A stretch of 64,000 bases of DNA from an uncultured Muribaculaceae bacterium (GTDB lineage Bacteria > Bacteroidota > Bacteroidia > Bacteroidales > Muribaculaceae). The position numbers and the translations under genes are program-made. Within the stretch, counting starts at the first letter, position 1, and every line of letters begins with the position of its first letter. The stretch spans positions 1 through 64,000 of the forward strand of contig CANNVE010000012.1 of NCBI GenBank assembly GCA_947525975.1. The letters run 5' to 3'. Under the pieces are notes generated by a model. The model ran no database searches, was not told where the DNA came from, and saw only the letters and a program-made list of their open reading frames with translations. Positions 7,569-14,910 of the stretch are shown here, one piece after another.

Positions 7569-9062
7569 TTAGATTTCGTTCCAATCGCTGCCGTCGTATT
7601 GCCAGGTGGAGCCGGGTGTGGCTCCGATGGGCAGGCAGCCCTTGATGAAGTAGTAGCTGCGGTCTTCGAGCAATTCGGCTCCTGCCGGCGCCTCGGCCTT
7701 GTCCCAAAGCACGAATGATTTCTCGGGGCTTGCCATGGCCTCGCCGTCGCCGTTGATCCAGATGTGGCAAGTGCCCTTCAGGGCCAGGGCGTCCCACACC
7801 ACCATGCCTCGGCGAGTGGCCTCCTCTCCCTCCACGCGGTCGGAGAATTCATGCTGCGTGGCGTAGGTGTAGTGCACAAGTCGGTCGTCGGCTATAAGCG
7901 CGCCGCTGTTGCTCCATCCCAGGGTGTCGAGCGTGGGCTCGCGCTTGATGTCGATGTCTCCAAATACGGTATGTATCCTCGTCACCGCCCATCCGAGCGG
8001 ATTGTGGGTGGCCATAACGTGCACCTCGGGGTGCGACGAGAAGTCGACATACTGCAGCTGCTCGAGCAGGTGCTTTCCGGCCAGCAGAGTGGCGCGCCGG
8101 GGCACATCCTCGCCTGTGTAGAAAAGTTTTGCCAGCGCCATCACCTTCTCTATCGTCCAGTTGCCGAGAGCAGTGGCCTCGCACTTGAATTGCCAGCGCA
8201 GTCCCTCGGTGAAGTACACGAGCTGGTCGCCGAGTTTAGGCACCTTCACCGACAGTTTGCCCTTGCGCCCGGCCCAGAGTGTGCGGTTGCCGGCGCGCTT
8301 GAAGTTCAGAATCGCTTGCTCTGCGATCACGCTTTGGGTGAAAGGCACATGCTTGCGCTGGGCGTCGAAATAGTCGCTCACTATCTGGTTCATGCCGCGC
8401 TTCTGCAGATAGATGGTCTCCGGCTTGGGCACGATCAGGTCAGGCTCCACTTCCTTCTGGGTCTCGTAGAGAGCGTTGGCCAGGATGCGTATGCGAGTGC
8501 CGGCAGGGATGGCAGGCGTGGTGCAGTAGAGGTCGGTGCGGCTCGTCTTGGGGCCATTGATCGCCCTCACTATCGGATTTCCCGAGGCCGAGTCAATGCC
8601 TGTGACGTAGAGCATGAGTTCCTTGCCGTAGGTGATCTCCTGGCCGTCCTCGGAGCATCCGTTCACGCCGCTCACCAGCAGCGTGTGGTTGACATGGGGT
8701 ATAGGCTGGTCATTGACCGAAAGCGGGAGCACGAACTGCGCGTTGGGGCCGGCCTTCACCTCGCCGAGGGTGTTGAATACAGAGCGCTGGCCATCGATCA
8801 TGTAATGCTCCACCTCGGGGCTGCTCACCTTCACCTTGCGGCTCTTGAGCATCATCGACATCAGCGCCGTATCCTCGCTCTGGAACATGAACAGCTGCTC
8901 GTCGATGTCAGGCTCCACAAGATTGCCCGGAGCGATGCCTCCGGTGGCAGCCGCCGCGTTGCTCACGGTGGAGGCTACGCCCGGCAGCTGGGTTTTGAGA
9001 TTGGCCGAGCCGTCGACGGCTGCGGGCTGTGTCCCGTTGGGGAATTTGAGTGTTTCTTCCAT
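7569..9062 (-). CDS. Probable phage major capsid protein
   Basis: A 497-residue soluble protein, probably the major capsid protein of the phage-derived module. This rests on position (portal, small acidic scaffold-like protein, then this gene), size, and a mixed alpha/beta sequence without signal peptide or membrane segment; I see no diagnostic motif. The N-terminal 50 residues are flexible and Ala/Gly-rich (AVDGSANLKTQLPG..., SNAAAATGGIAPGN). A middle part, YFDAQRKHVPFTQSVIAEQAILNFKRAGNRTLWAGRKG, looks helical and basic. The ATG at 9062 follows a separate promoter (9105-9149) that shares its upstream element with two other module genes. Reading frame intact. It could be another virion protein. 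Confidence 0.6.
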   Translation of the reverse strand: MEETLKFPNGTQPAAVDGSANLKTQLPGVASTVSNAAAATGGIAPGNLVEPDIDEQLFMFQSEDTALMSMMLKSRKVKVSSPEVEHYMIDGQRSVFNTLGEVKAGPNAQFVLPLSVNDQPIPHVNHTLLVSGVNGCSEDGQEITYGKELMLYVTGIDSASGNPIVRAINGPKTSRTDLYCTTPAIPAGTRIRILANALYETQKEVEPDLIVPKPETIYLQKRGMNQIVSDYFDAQRKHVPFTQSVIAEQAILNFKRAGNRTLWAGRKGKLSVKVPKLGDQLVYFTEGLRWQFKCEATALGNWTIEKVMALAKLFYTGEDVPRRATLLAGKHLLEQLQYVDFSSHPEVHVMATHNPLGWAVTRIHTVFGDIDIKREPTLDTLGWSNSGALIADDRLVHYTYATQHEFSDRVEGEEATRRGMVVWDALALKGTCHIWINGDGEAMASPEKSFVLWDKAEAPAGAELLEDRSYYFIKGCLPIGATPGSTWQYDGSDWNEI

Positions 9063-9104
9063 AGATTTTAAAGAAAAAGGTTAGTGTAAAAATTGATTGT
9101 ATCG

Positions 9105-9149
9105 CAAAATTAGTGTGCCTTTGCCCTCCGGCGCCGTTATCCTGAAAAA
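9105..9149 (-). promoter_or_regulatory. Promoter of capsid gene with shared upstream element
   Basis: Minus strand: TAATTTTG (TAnnTTTG box) at 9105-9112, then 21 nt, then TTTTTCAGGATAACGG at 9134-9149. The same upstream element at the same spacing precedes the scaffold-like and portal genes. The normal -33 TTTG is absent, so the conserved element may replace it as an activator or special sigma site. Confidence 0.7.
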
Positions 9150-9154
9150 GGCCT

Positions 9155-9661
9155 TCAGCCTCTGGCGATATCGAATATCGACGGAGGGGTGGCGGGAGCC
9201 GGAGCCGATGTGCCGAGCCTGGGCACGCCGTCGGTCCGATCCGCGGGCATCACCGATGCCCTTATGCGGGCGTTGCGCCCTCTCAATTCCGCCTCCTTCA
9301 CATCGCGGTCATAGTTCATGGCCTTGACCGCCATGCCGAAGGCGCGCTCCGAATAATTCCCCTCGCCTACAGCCGCAGCCACATCGTCGAGCCATTTGAA
9401 CGCCGCCTCAGCCAGTTCAGGCGATTGGCCAGACGCCAATGAGGCCCTTGACTGCGCGGCCTTTTGTTCGCGGAGGGCAGTTTGCTCCCGGCGTCCGCGC
9501 TCATCTTCGAGAAGGCGGGCATAGTCGGCGTAATCATCTATGATCTGCCCAAACACCGCGTTCTCGTCAGTCACGTCGATGTCAGGCCTCTCGGCGAGCA
9601 GCAGTCGCATCATGTCAGCGCGGTTGTCGCGCTGTCCCATAGCGTTTTCAGTGTTTTCCAT
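9155..9661 (-). CDS. Scaffold-like phage protein
   Basis: A 168-residue, charged, mostly helical protein with an acidic N-terminal half (TDENAVFGQIIDDYADYARLLEDERGRRE), a coiled-coil-like middle and a flexible Ala/Pro-rich end (SAPAPATPPSIFDIARG). Located between portal and capsid genes, it fits a scaffolding protein; I recognise no family, so the role is inferred. The ATG at 9661 has its own promoter (9691-9736). Its first 55 codons and promoter are duplicated at 13040-13279 with two base changes, and a diverged copy of its last 14 codons lies at 11260-11301. Its stop is 93 bp before the capsid gene, the gap being that gene's promoter. Confidence 0.6.
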   Translation of the reverse strand: MENTENAMGQRDNRADMMRLLLAERPDIDVTDENAVFGQIIDDYADYARLLEDERGRREQTALREQKAAQSRASLASGQSPELAEAAFKWLDDVAAAVGEGNYSERAFGMAVKAMNYDRDVKEAELRGRNARIRASVMPADRTDGVPRLGTSAPAPATPPSIFDIARG

Positions 9662-9736
9662 ATAAAAAGACAGTTAGTGTGTTTCCATCGCAAAGTTACT
9701 CCTCCCCGCCACCCCTTCCGCCGTTATCCTGAAAAA
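9497..9736. repeat. 240-bp direct repeat, left copy
   Basis: This 240-bp block (5' end plus promoter of the scaffold-like gene) recurs at 13040-13279 with two mismatches (c/t in the gatctgccc word, g/a in gtcaggcctc). It flanks 3.3 kb of AT-rich cargo. The copy here belongs to the intact gene. Confidence 0.95.
9691..9736 (-). promoter_or_regulatory. Promoter of scaffold-like gene with shared upstream element
   Basis: Minus strand: TAACTTTG at 9691-9698, 22 nt, then TTTTTCAGGATAACGG at 9721-9736. Same architecture as 9105-9149 and 19241-19285. It is also duplicated at 13234-13279. Confidence 0.7.
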
Positions 9737-9816
9737 ACACACGATAAACAAAACAATATCTCATCGTTAAATGTTACTTATAATAAGTAATACAAATCGT
9801 TTCAAATATAGATTTT

Positions 9817-10584
9817 ATGAGAAGAAAAGTAAGAATTTTGTCTATGATTGTTTTAATGGCTGTAGGAATCACAGTTAATGTCAGTTGTGTGGAACAGGAA
9901 GATTTCATGGATATTTCAAATGCGGTTTCATACGAACAGCTGTACAATGAATTAAGCAATGCTCCATCAGTTCTAATTGGCAAAAGTAGTCGTTCGGGTT
10001 CCGATGATGTAGGTTTTCCAACATTCGATGAAGAAACTTTAAATTACATGGCCTCACTTACTGTTGAGGAGATGGTGGCCCAAAGAGACAGTCTAATCAA
10101 TTCTTTCGGAAAAGATCTATTGGATAGTATTGAAGAATCTGAATATCAAAATTATGTTAGAATTTTTGATATTGTGGGAGGGCATGATGGTGTGGATGCA
10201 TTGAGTAGTTTTGCCATTAGGTATTTGGAATCTAAAGGAGGCTGGACAAATTTGAATAGATTGATGCCGTCTAATTTGTCAGACGAACAAGGTGAGATAT
10301 ATGTGGCAATAGCAGTCTTTGTTGATAGATTCTCTAGGCCAGTATATACTGTTATGACTGCACATGGATATTTGGAAGTGCAATCAAGGAGTAGTAAAAT
10401 ATGTGATATGGATGCTGCGGCAAAACTTGTTTTGGCTGGATTTGATATTGGAGTTGATGGAATGGTAGATGCCATGACTGGTGGAGCTGGTTTGGCTATG
10501 GCTCCGCTTGAAGGAATGGCTCTTGGTGTGGAACTCTATAGTATTTGGGTAGATTATGAGATCTGTAATGGTCGTTGGCATTGA
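9817..10584 (+). CDS. Putative lipoprotein, unknown function
   Basis: A 255-residue protein that I do not recognise. It has a signal peptide (residues 1-22) ending at Cys24 in NVSCVEQED, a likely though non-ideal lipobox, so it is probably a lipoprotein. The middle is acidic and helical. The C-terminal 60 residues include a Gly/Ala-rich hydrophobic pair of segments (LVLAGFDIGVDGMVDAMTGG, AGLAMAPLEGMALGVEL) that could insert in a membrane. It is clearly AT-richer than the phage genes around it and is on the opposite strand. A small membrane protein follows 23 bp later. A secreted toxin with its immunity protein is one possible reading, but nothing specific supports it. Confidence 0.6.
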   Translation: MRRKVRILSMIVLMAVGITVNVSCVEQEDFMDISNAVSYEQLYNELSNAPSVLIGKSSRSGSDDVGFPTFDEETLNYMASLTVEEMVAQRDSLINSFGKDLLDSIEESEYQNYVRIFDIVGGHDGVDALSSFAIRYLESKGGWTNLNRLMPSNLSDEQGEIYVAIAVFVDRFSRPVYTVMTAHGYLEVQSRSSKICDMDAAAKLVLAGFDIGVDGMVDAMTGGAGLAMAPLEGMALGVELYSIWVDYEICNGRWH

Positions 10585-10607
10585 ACCTTCGTAAAGTATA
10601 TCTGATT

Positions 10608-10898
10608 ATGAAAATGATAAAGAATCCCAGCCTTATAAAAATAAGCATTGTTTTGATACCAATTCCACTGCTTATGATATATACGGTGGTGGTTAAGGCA
10701 TTTCCTGTTTGGGCACTTGTTGTCGCGATTGTGTCGCTGGTATCGTATTTGAGTATTGCCTCATATTATTGTATCAAGCAAAAATGTTATGGTCAACTTA
10801 TTCTGAATGGTGTAATGACAATTTGGTTAATAGCGATGTTTATCCTGCGTCGTTATTACATGAACGAGTTACTTGAATATTACAAAAATCTTTCATAA
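10608..10898 (+). CDS. Small three-helix membrane protein
   Basis: A 96-residue membrane protein with about three helices (ISIVLIPIPLLMIYTVVV, VWALVVAIVSLVSYLSIASYY, LILNGVMTIWLIAMFILRRYY) and a short polar tail. No family is recognised. I chose the ATG at 10608 (MKMIKNPS); a TTG at 10575 would overlap the upstream lipoprotein gene. AT-rich like its neighbour and most likely in the same transcript. Size and topology would suit an immunity protein or a partner of the lipoprotein; this is speculation from context. Confidence 0.55.
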   Translation: MKMIKNPSLIKISIVLIPIPLLMIYTVVVKAFPVWALVVAIVSLVSYLSIASYYCIKQKCYGQLILNGVMTIWLIAMFILRRYYMNELLEYYKNLS

Positions 10899-10962
10899 AC
10901 CATTCTAAAAAACTCCAGTGACCTAAAGACTGGAGCACATAAGCAACATGAACTTAGATGCA

Positions 10963-11113
10963 GGTGGAGGTGCGTTTCTCCGAAACGCACGGGCCAGTGT
11001 TTTGGAAATCGCCAGTGGCACGAGAACACGGATTAAGACGGATTACCACGGATTACACGGATTTTTTATCTTTATAATCCGTGTGATCCGTGTTTTCCGT
11101 GAAAATCCGTGTT
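10963..11113. repeat. 151-bp repeat with hairpin and ATCCGTG words, copy 1
   Basis: Nearly identical to 13281-13431 (one mismatch). It opens with a short hairpin, gtgcgtttc-tcc-gaaacgcac (10970-10990), also found at 13288-13308, 19377-19397 and 21386-21406, and closes with a run of acggatt/aatccgtg words on both strands. The wider gap 10899-11363 contains only this repeat and a phage gene remnant. Confidence 0.92.
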
Positions 11114-11259
11114 ATTGGGCCAAGGTTGGCGTCTTCGGGCGATGGAATGTGCTACCACCCTCACACCTGCTCACCGCGGGCTTATCGGCGTCAAAAGAGC
11201 ACATATTTGTAAAAATAAATCCGTCTTAATCCGTGTTCCCATGCCAAAGCCTGCGTTAA

Positions 11260-11353
11260 GCCCCTGGCAATGTCAAATTTCAGTGGAGGTGTGGCGGGAG
11301 CCGTCACCGAGCAGGGGCAGAGCCGCCACCCTCTCCACTTCTATCCTGAAAAA
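11260..11353 (-). pseudogene. Remnant of a second, diverged scaffold-like gene
   Basis: Read on the minus strand, 11260-11301 encodes APATPPLKFDIARG, matching the scaffold-like protein's end APATPPSIFDIARG at 12 of 14 positions but diverged in DNA; the stop is lost. About 40 nt further, 11341-11353 carries ctatcctgaaaaa, a copy of the module's upstream promoter element. Most of the gene body is missing. This suggests a second related module or allele was once present here. Confidence 0.6.
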
Positions 11354-11363
11354 ACTGGTATTT

Positions 11364-11783
11364 TCAATTGATATTGACTATGTATGAATTTTGTAAGACT
11401 TCTTCTAACGACTTCCCGTCGATTTTGACTTCATCCCAAACCAAATGGTTCTCGTCGACCCAGCATAGAATCTCTCCATCTCGGAAATCGTGTGTGTCTT
11501 GGTCTCCGAGTTCAAGATAGATATATTTGGCATCCGGGACTTTCTTGAACCGGAAAACCGGTGTTGGGCACATTTCCGAATGTATGCCATAAAAATTGCC
11601 ATCTCCGAGGTAGTAAAACATCATGTTTCTTCCGAGATCTTCAATGTAGTAGTTGAAGATCTTTTTTGATACGGAAGACCTGGCTTCGCGTTTCTCTATC
11701 TCACGCCATCCTATTTGGTCAGACAGCAAATGGATTCCCTCCCAAAAGAAATCCGGAATGATTACAGAAGTCTTCTCAGTCAT
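11364..11783 (-). CDS. Hypothetical protein, possible immunity protein
   Basis: A 139-residue soluble, acidic protein that I cannot assign. The body has alternating hydrophobic strands (MMFYYLGDGNFYGIHSEM, KYIYLELGDQDTHDF, ILCWVDENHLVWDEVKIDG). It is the last gene of a three-gene, AT-rich, minus-strand cluster and overlaps the end of the upstream gene by 8 bp, indicating translational coupling. Small acidic last genes in such clusters are often immunity proteins; that is an analogy only. ATG at 11783. Confidence 0.6.
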   Translation of the reverse strand: MTEKTSVIIPDFFWEGIHLLSDQIGWREIEKREARSSVSKKIFNYYIEDLGRNMMFYYLGDGNFYGIHSEMCPTPVFRFKKVPDAKYIYLELGDQDTHDFRDGEILCWVDENHLVWDEVKIDGKSLEEVLQNSYIVNIN

Positions 11784-12267
11784 TTTTTTGCTCTTTATTG
11801 TATTTCTCTATCTTTTCTATTAACGAATGGTATTTTGTTGGTATTGGATGATGGTTGTTGTTGTCATGGGATTTGCGTCCAATTGTTCCATCCCCTTTTA
11901 TGTCAGAAAACTTATGGTAATGAGAACTTTTTTCAGTATTGGAATATGGAATGAAATTACCATTTTTGTCGAATTTTAAATCTATTTGTGCCACGCATCT
12001 GTGACGTTCATATATTCCGATTGATTTTATTTCAAACCGTATTTTGTCGAAATGATCTTTGGGGACACTTGCGCATAGGTATATAGGTGAATCTGAATTT
12101 GAGTTCATCGGGACTTTAACTTGATGAGGACTTTGTTTTTGGACAATTATTTTATGTCCGTCTATTCGGTTCCCATTTTCAAAGTGTGTACGACTCATAA
12201 GAGGTATAACTCCAAGAGTTTTATTATATGTACTATTACCTCCCATTTGCAAATCTGTTGTTATCAT
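11776..12267 (-). CDS. Hypothetical protein with His/Asn-rich C-terminus
   Basis: A 163-residue protein of unknown function. The N-terminal half looks like a beta-rich domain (KIIVQKQSPHQVKVPM, IYLCASVPKDHFDKIRFEIKSIGIY); the C-terminal part is His/Asn-rich (SSHYHKFSDIKGDG, GRKSHDNNNHHPIPTKYH) and could bind metal or form a nuclease-like active site. The start is uncertain: ATG at 12267 overlaps the upstream gene by 32 bp, ATG at 12246 by 11 bp. It overlaps the downstream gene by 8 bp. A C-terminal toxin domain with downstream immunity protein is possible but unproven. Confidence 0.55.
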   Translation of the reverse strand: MITTDLQMGGNSTYNKTLGVIPLMSRTHFENGNRIDGHKIIVQKQSPHQVKVPMNSNSDSPIYLCASVPKDHFDKIRFEIKSIGIYERHRCVAQIDLKFDKNGNFIPYSNTEKSSHYHKFSDIKGDGTIGRKSHDNNNHHPIPTKYHSLIEKIEKYNKEQKND

Positions 12268-12910
12268 TCTTGAAATATATACATTTTTTAGTATTTTCTC
12301 CAGGTATTATCGGACCATAGTGAATGATTTTAATTGGTTTTAATTCTGAATTGATTTTTTCAACAGCCTTAAGCCACGTCTTGCTATCACCATGCGATAT
12401 GACACCAACGCTATTTATTGCTATGATAGAATGTTTGGGCCAGCCTTCAATCCAATAGTCTTCCCAATATTCATTTGGGAAAGAAATGTTTGGTATGACA
12501 TTGTGTCCTCTTGACTGAAGCCAAGCGGCCCATAATTTATTAAGGAATGATGAGTAAATCTTTTGTGGACGCCCCATTTCTGTCGTTAAAGAGAAATCTA
12601 AAGAAATAGATGAATTGAACCGGCTTAGCTTTTTCTCTGTAACAAATGGTTTATTGAATAATTGACGGATGCGATTGTCGTTAAAATAGAAGTGTGGAGC
12701 TGTGTTTTCTGGAGTGTATGGGGTTGTTCTATGTAACCCGATGATATCCAGGGGTGGATCTCCTGTATATGGTGCAACAATTGGCATTTCGTTGTTAGAA
12801 GTTAAAGTGGTGGAGAGTGTCATAAATAATAAGGTTCCATCATTTGGATCTTTAGTTATATTTTTAGACTTAACGTCGTTCATCATATTGAAATCACCAA
12901 TAGTAATCAT
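12236..12910 (-). CDS. DUF4417-like protein
   Basis: A 224-residue protein resembling DUF4417 proteins, which occur in bacteria and phages and have no known activity. Features I associate with that family: a short N-terminal part, FNDNRIRQLFNKP near residues 76-88, SLDFSLTTEMGRPQKIYSSFLNKLWAAWLQ in the middle, and a Trp-rich segment followed by SIIAINSVGVISHGD, then IIHYGP near the end. ATG at 12910. First gene of the three-gene cluster 11364-12910; it is AT-rich and foreign-looking beside the GC-rich phage genes. The assignment is from memory and should be checked by profile search. Confidence 0.6.
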   Translation of the reverse strand: MITIGDFNMMNDVKSKNITKDPNDGTLLFMTLSTTLTSNNEMPIVAPYTGDPPLDIIGLHRTTPYTPENTAPHFYFNDNRIRQLFNKPFVTEKKLSRFNSSISLDFSLTTEMGRPQKIYSSFLNKLWAAWLQSRGHNVIPNISFPNEYWEDYWIEGWPKHSIIAINSVGVISHGDSKTWLKAVEKINSELKPIKIIHYGPIIPGENTKKCIYFKNDNNRFANGR

Positions 12911-13018
12911 AAAGATATCGGTTTTGCGAAGTTAGTAATTTTTTTTGTTTATATGGATGTAATTTAGGTTTATATACGATAATGTGAAAATAAGGTTTTC
13001 TACCCTTTAACAGAATGG

Positions 13019-13204
13019 TCATTTTCGTAAACAGTCATGGCGCTCATCTTCGAGAAGGCGGGCATAGTCGGCGTAATCATCTATGATTTGCCCAAACACC
13101 GCGTTCTCGTCAGTCACGTCGATGTCAAGCCTCTCGGCGAGCAGCAGTCGCATCATGTCAGCGCGGTTGTCGCGCTGTCCCATAGCGTTTTCAGTGTTTT
13201 CCAT
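13019..13204 (-). pseudogene. Truncated copy of scaffold-like gene
   Basis: An open frame of 61 codons whose first 55 match the scaffold-like protein (one substitution, P32 to L) and then runs into unrelated sequence (HDCLRK, stop). It is the duplicated 5' end of the intact gene at 9155-9661, with its promoter still in place, so a short peptide could be made. It marks the right edge of the cargo insertion. Confidence 0.85.
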
Positions 13205-13279
13205 ATAAAAAGACAGTTAGTGTGTTTCCATCGCAAAGTTACTCCTCCCCGCCACCCCTTCCGCCGTTATCCTGAAAAA
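13040..13279. repeat. 240-bp direct repeat, right copy
   Basis: Second copy of 9497-9736, offset 3543 bp, two mismatches. It starts inside codon 55 of the scaffold-like gene and ends at the last A of the upstream promoter element. Confidence 0.95.
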
Positions 13280-13280
13280 T

Positions 13281-13431
13281 GGTGGAGGTGCGTTTCTCCG
13301 AAACGCACGGGCCAGTGTTTTGGAAATCGCCAGTGGCACGAGAACACGGATTAAGACGGATTACCACGGATTACACGGATTTTTTATCTTTATAATCCGT
13401 GTAATCCGTGTTTTCCGTGAAAATCCGTGTT
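13281..13431. repeat. 151-bp repeat with hairpin and ATCCGTG words, copy 2
   Basis: Matches 10963-11113 at 150 of 151 positions. It directly abuts the right 240-bp repeat. A degenerate GACAGGAG unit follows at 13463-13488. The gap 13205-13777 otherwise holds only the sigma-operon promoter and a possible leader. Confidence 0.92.
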
Positions 13432-13564
13432 CCCTTGCCAAAATCTACGACAAAATAAAGTTCCTGTTCCTACTGTGCCCCTGTCTCGAAGTTTAGCAGT
13501 CAGGGGTTGGTCTTTGTCAATGTCTGATAAAAGCGAATAAGAGAAATGATCAAGAGACCTACTA

Positions 13565-13595
13565 TTGTGCATATCAGTAATTTTCGTTAACTTTG
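13565..13595 (+). promoter_or_regulatory. Candidate promoter of ECF sigma operon
   Basis: TTG at 13565-13567 and TAACTTTG at 13588-13595, with 20 nt between, fit the Bacteroidetes consensus. It would leave a leader of about 175 nt before the sigma gene. No clear repeat or autoregulatory site was recognised in that leader. Confidence 0.45.
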
Positions 13596-13777
13596 CCTTG
13601 CGAATCAGGAGAATCAGAGCAAAGGACATAAGAGCAAACCTTAAATGTCCAATATTCACAGTAGAACAAAGTGTAATGACCGCATTTTTGAATAGAGGTG
13701 TCTTTTGAGGTGTGAATTTTTGGAATTTTTCCGATTGTCAGGTTAGGTTTTTCACAAGATAGGTGTCTTATCTGTGT

Positions 13778-14263
13778 ATGACGAAGATTAATGACATAGA
13801 ACAGCTTTTCAAAACCCATTACACGGCGATGCACCGCCTTGCGATGCTGATACTGCGAGATGAGGATATGGCGCGAGACATTGTGCACGATGTCTTCGAG
13901 TCGCTGCTCAACGCTGGCCTGACCGATGTGTCAGCGCAGTATCTGCTTCGTGCTGTGCGAAACCGATGTCTAAACTATCTTCGCGGCCTCTCCACGCGTG
14001 ACCGCATAGTGGAATTTTACGCGGTTGACGAGCAGGAAATTGCCGATGAAGAGTGGCCCGATGATGAGACAATCGCCAAAATTCATTTCACTGTGGCTAA
14101 TGACCTTACAGATGCTTGCCGACGGGTGGTAGAATTGCGTTTCGCTGACGGGAAGAGTTATAAGGAGATTGCTTCCACATTGAGCATCAGCGAAGTTGCT
14201 GTCTATAAGCATTTGCGTCATGCGATAGATGTCTTACGCTCAAAACTATCTCAAAATGGATAA
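13778..14263 (+). CDS. ECF-type RNA polymerase sigma factor (FecI-like)
   Basis: A 161-residue sigma-70 family factor of the extracytoplasmic-function group. Region 2 is visible as AMHRLAMLILRDEDMARDIVHDVFESLL (about 14-41), and region 4 as VVELRFADGKSYKEIASTLSISEVAVYKHLRHAIDVLRSKL near the end, the helix-turn-helix that binds the -35 element. I chose the ATG at 13778 (MTKINDIEQLF). The anti-sigma gene overlaps its stop by 8 bp (ATGGATAA), so the pair is translationally coupled. It should direct transcription of the receptor gene downstream in response to a surface signal. Confidence 0.93.
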   Translation: MTKINDIEQLFKTHYTAMHRLAMLILRDEDMARDIVHDVFESLLNAGLTDVSAQYLLRAVRNRCLNYLRGLSTRDRIVEFYAVDEQEIADEEWPDDETIAKIHFTVANDLTDACRRVVELRFADGKSYKEIASTLSISEVAVYKHLRHAIDVLRSKLSQNG

Positions 14264-14906
14264 AATAGACCGACTGATTGACGCTATCGATCATCCTGAC
14301 CGCTACACTGGAAAGGAGATTGAGGCTCTGCTCGCCGATCCCGAGGTCAAGGAGGTTTATGACCTGCTTGACAAGACCAAGGCTGTCCTTACGCCAATTT
14401 CCACTTCCGATGTCGAAGCCGAATGGGAGGCATTCAAGATTGCCCATCCGGCTACACAGCGCCGCACTATGCGCATATTAAATCTATTCACCCGCAACAT
14501 GGCGGCGAGCATCGCCATCGGCATAGCCTCTCTTGCGGCTGTCGCTGCCGTGGTTGGGGTAAGCGCGAACTACGTTCTTGACAGAAAGGCAGATGCCCGG
14601 GCTACAGAGATTGTCGAGGTTGCGAAAGAAAATATTGTTGTCAACGATACAATAGCCGTCTCAGAAGAAACATCGGCAATCGCCCCCCAAACCATAGTCT
14701 TTGACAACGAACAGCTGGAAGATATTGCGAATCGTATAGCGGAATATTATGGCCATGAAGTTGTTTTCTCAACAGAAGCGCCTAAGTCTCTGCGTCTTTA
14801 TTTCCGCTGGAATCAGGCTCAGACTCTCGACGAAGTTATTGAAAGCCTCAATAATTTCGAGCAGATCCACATCTCCGTCAAGGGTGAAACTATTAAAATC
14901 GACTGA
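14256..14906 (+). CDS. FecR-like anti-sigma factor with DUF4974-type domain
   Basis: A 216-residue inner-membrane protein that would hold the ECF sigma factor inactive until the receptor signals. The cytoplasmic N-terminal part (1-75) binds sigma; one membrane helix follows (AASIAIGIASLAAVAAVVGVSANYV, about 80-104). The periplasmic C-terminus ends in a DUF4974/STN-like domain (QLEDIANRIAEYYGHEVVF...LDEVIESLNNFEQIHISVKGETIKI). The classic middle FecR domain is very short here, which is unusual for the family. The ATG at 14256 overlaps the sigma gene. The receptor gene starts 4 bp after its stop. Confidence 0.85.
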   Translation: MDKIDRLIDAIDHPDRYTGKEIEALLADPEVKEVYDLLDKTKAVLTPISTSDVEAEWEAFKIAHPATQRRTMRILNLFTRNMAASIAIGIASLAAVAAVVGVSANYVLDRKADARATEIVEVAKENIVVNDTIAVSEETSAIAPQTIVFDNEQLEDIANRIAEYYGHEVVFSTEAPKSLRLYFRWNQAQTLDEVIESLNNFEQIHISVKGETIKID

Positions 14907-14910
14907 CATC

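Noticed and set aside
7764-9071. A 435-codon plus-strand frame opposite the capsid gene
   Set aside because: The sequence is His/Leu/Val-rich as expected for an antisense shadow, and the minus-strand gene has a matching promoter and intact neighbours.
10963-11113. ATCCGTG-word clusters that look CRISPR-like at first sight
   Set aside because: The words are short, irregularly spaced and on both strands; there are no unique spacers of constant length and no cas genes.
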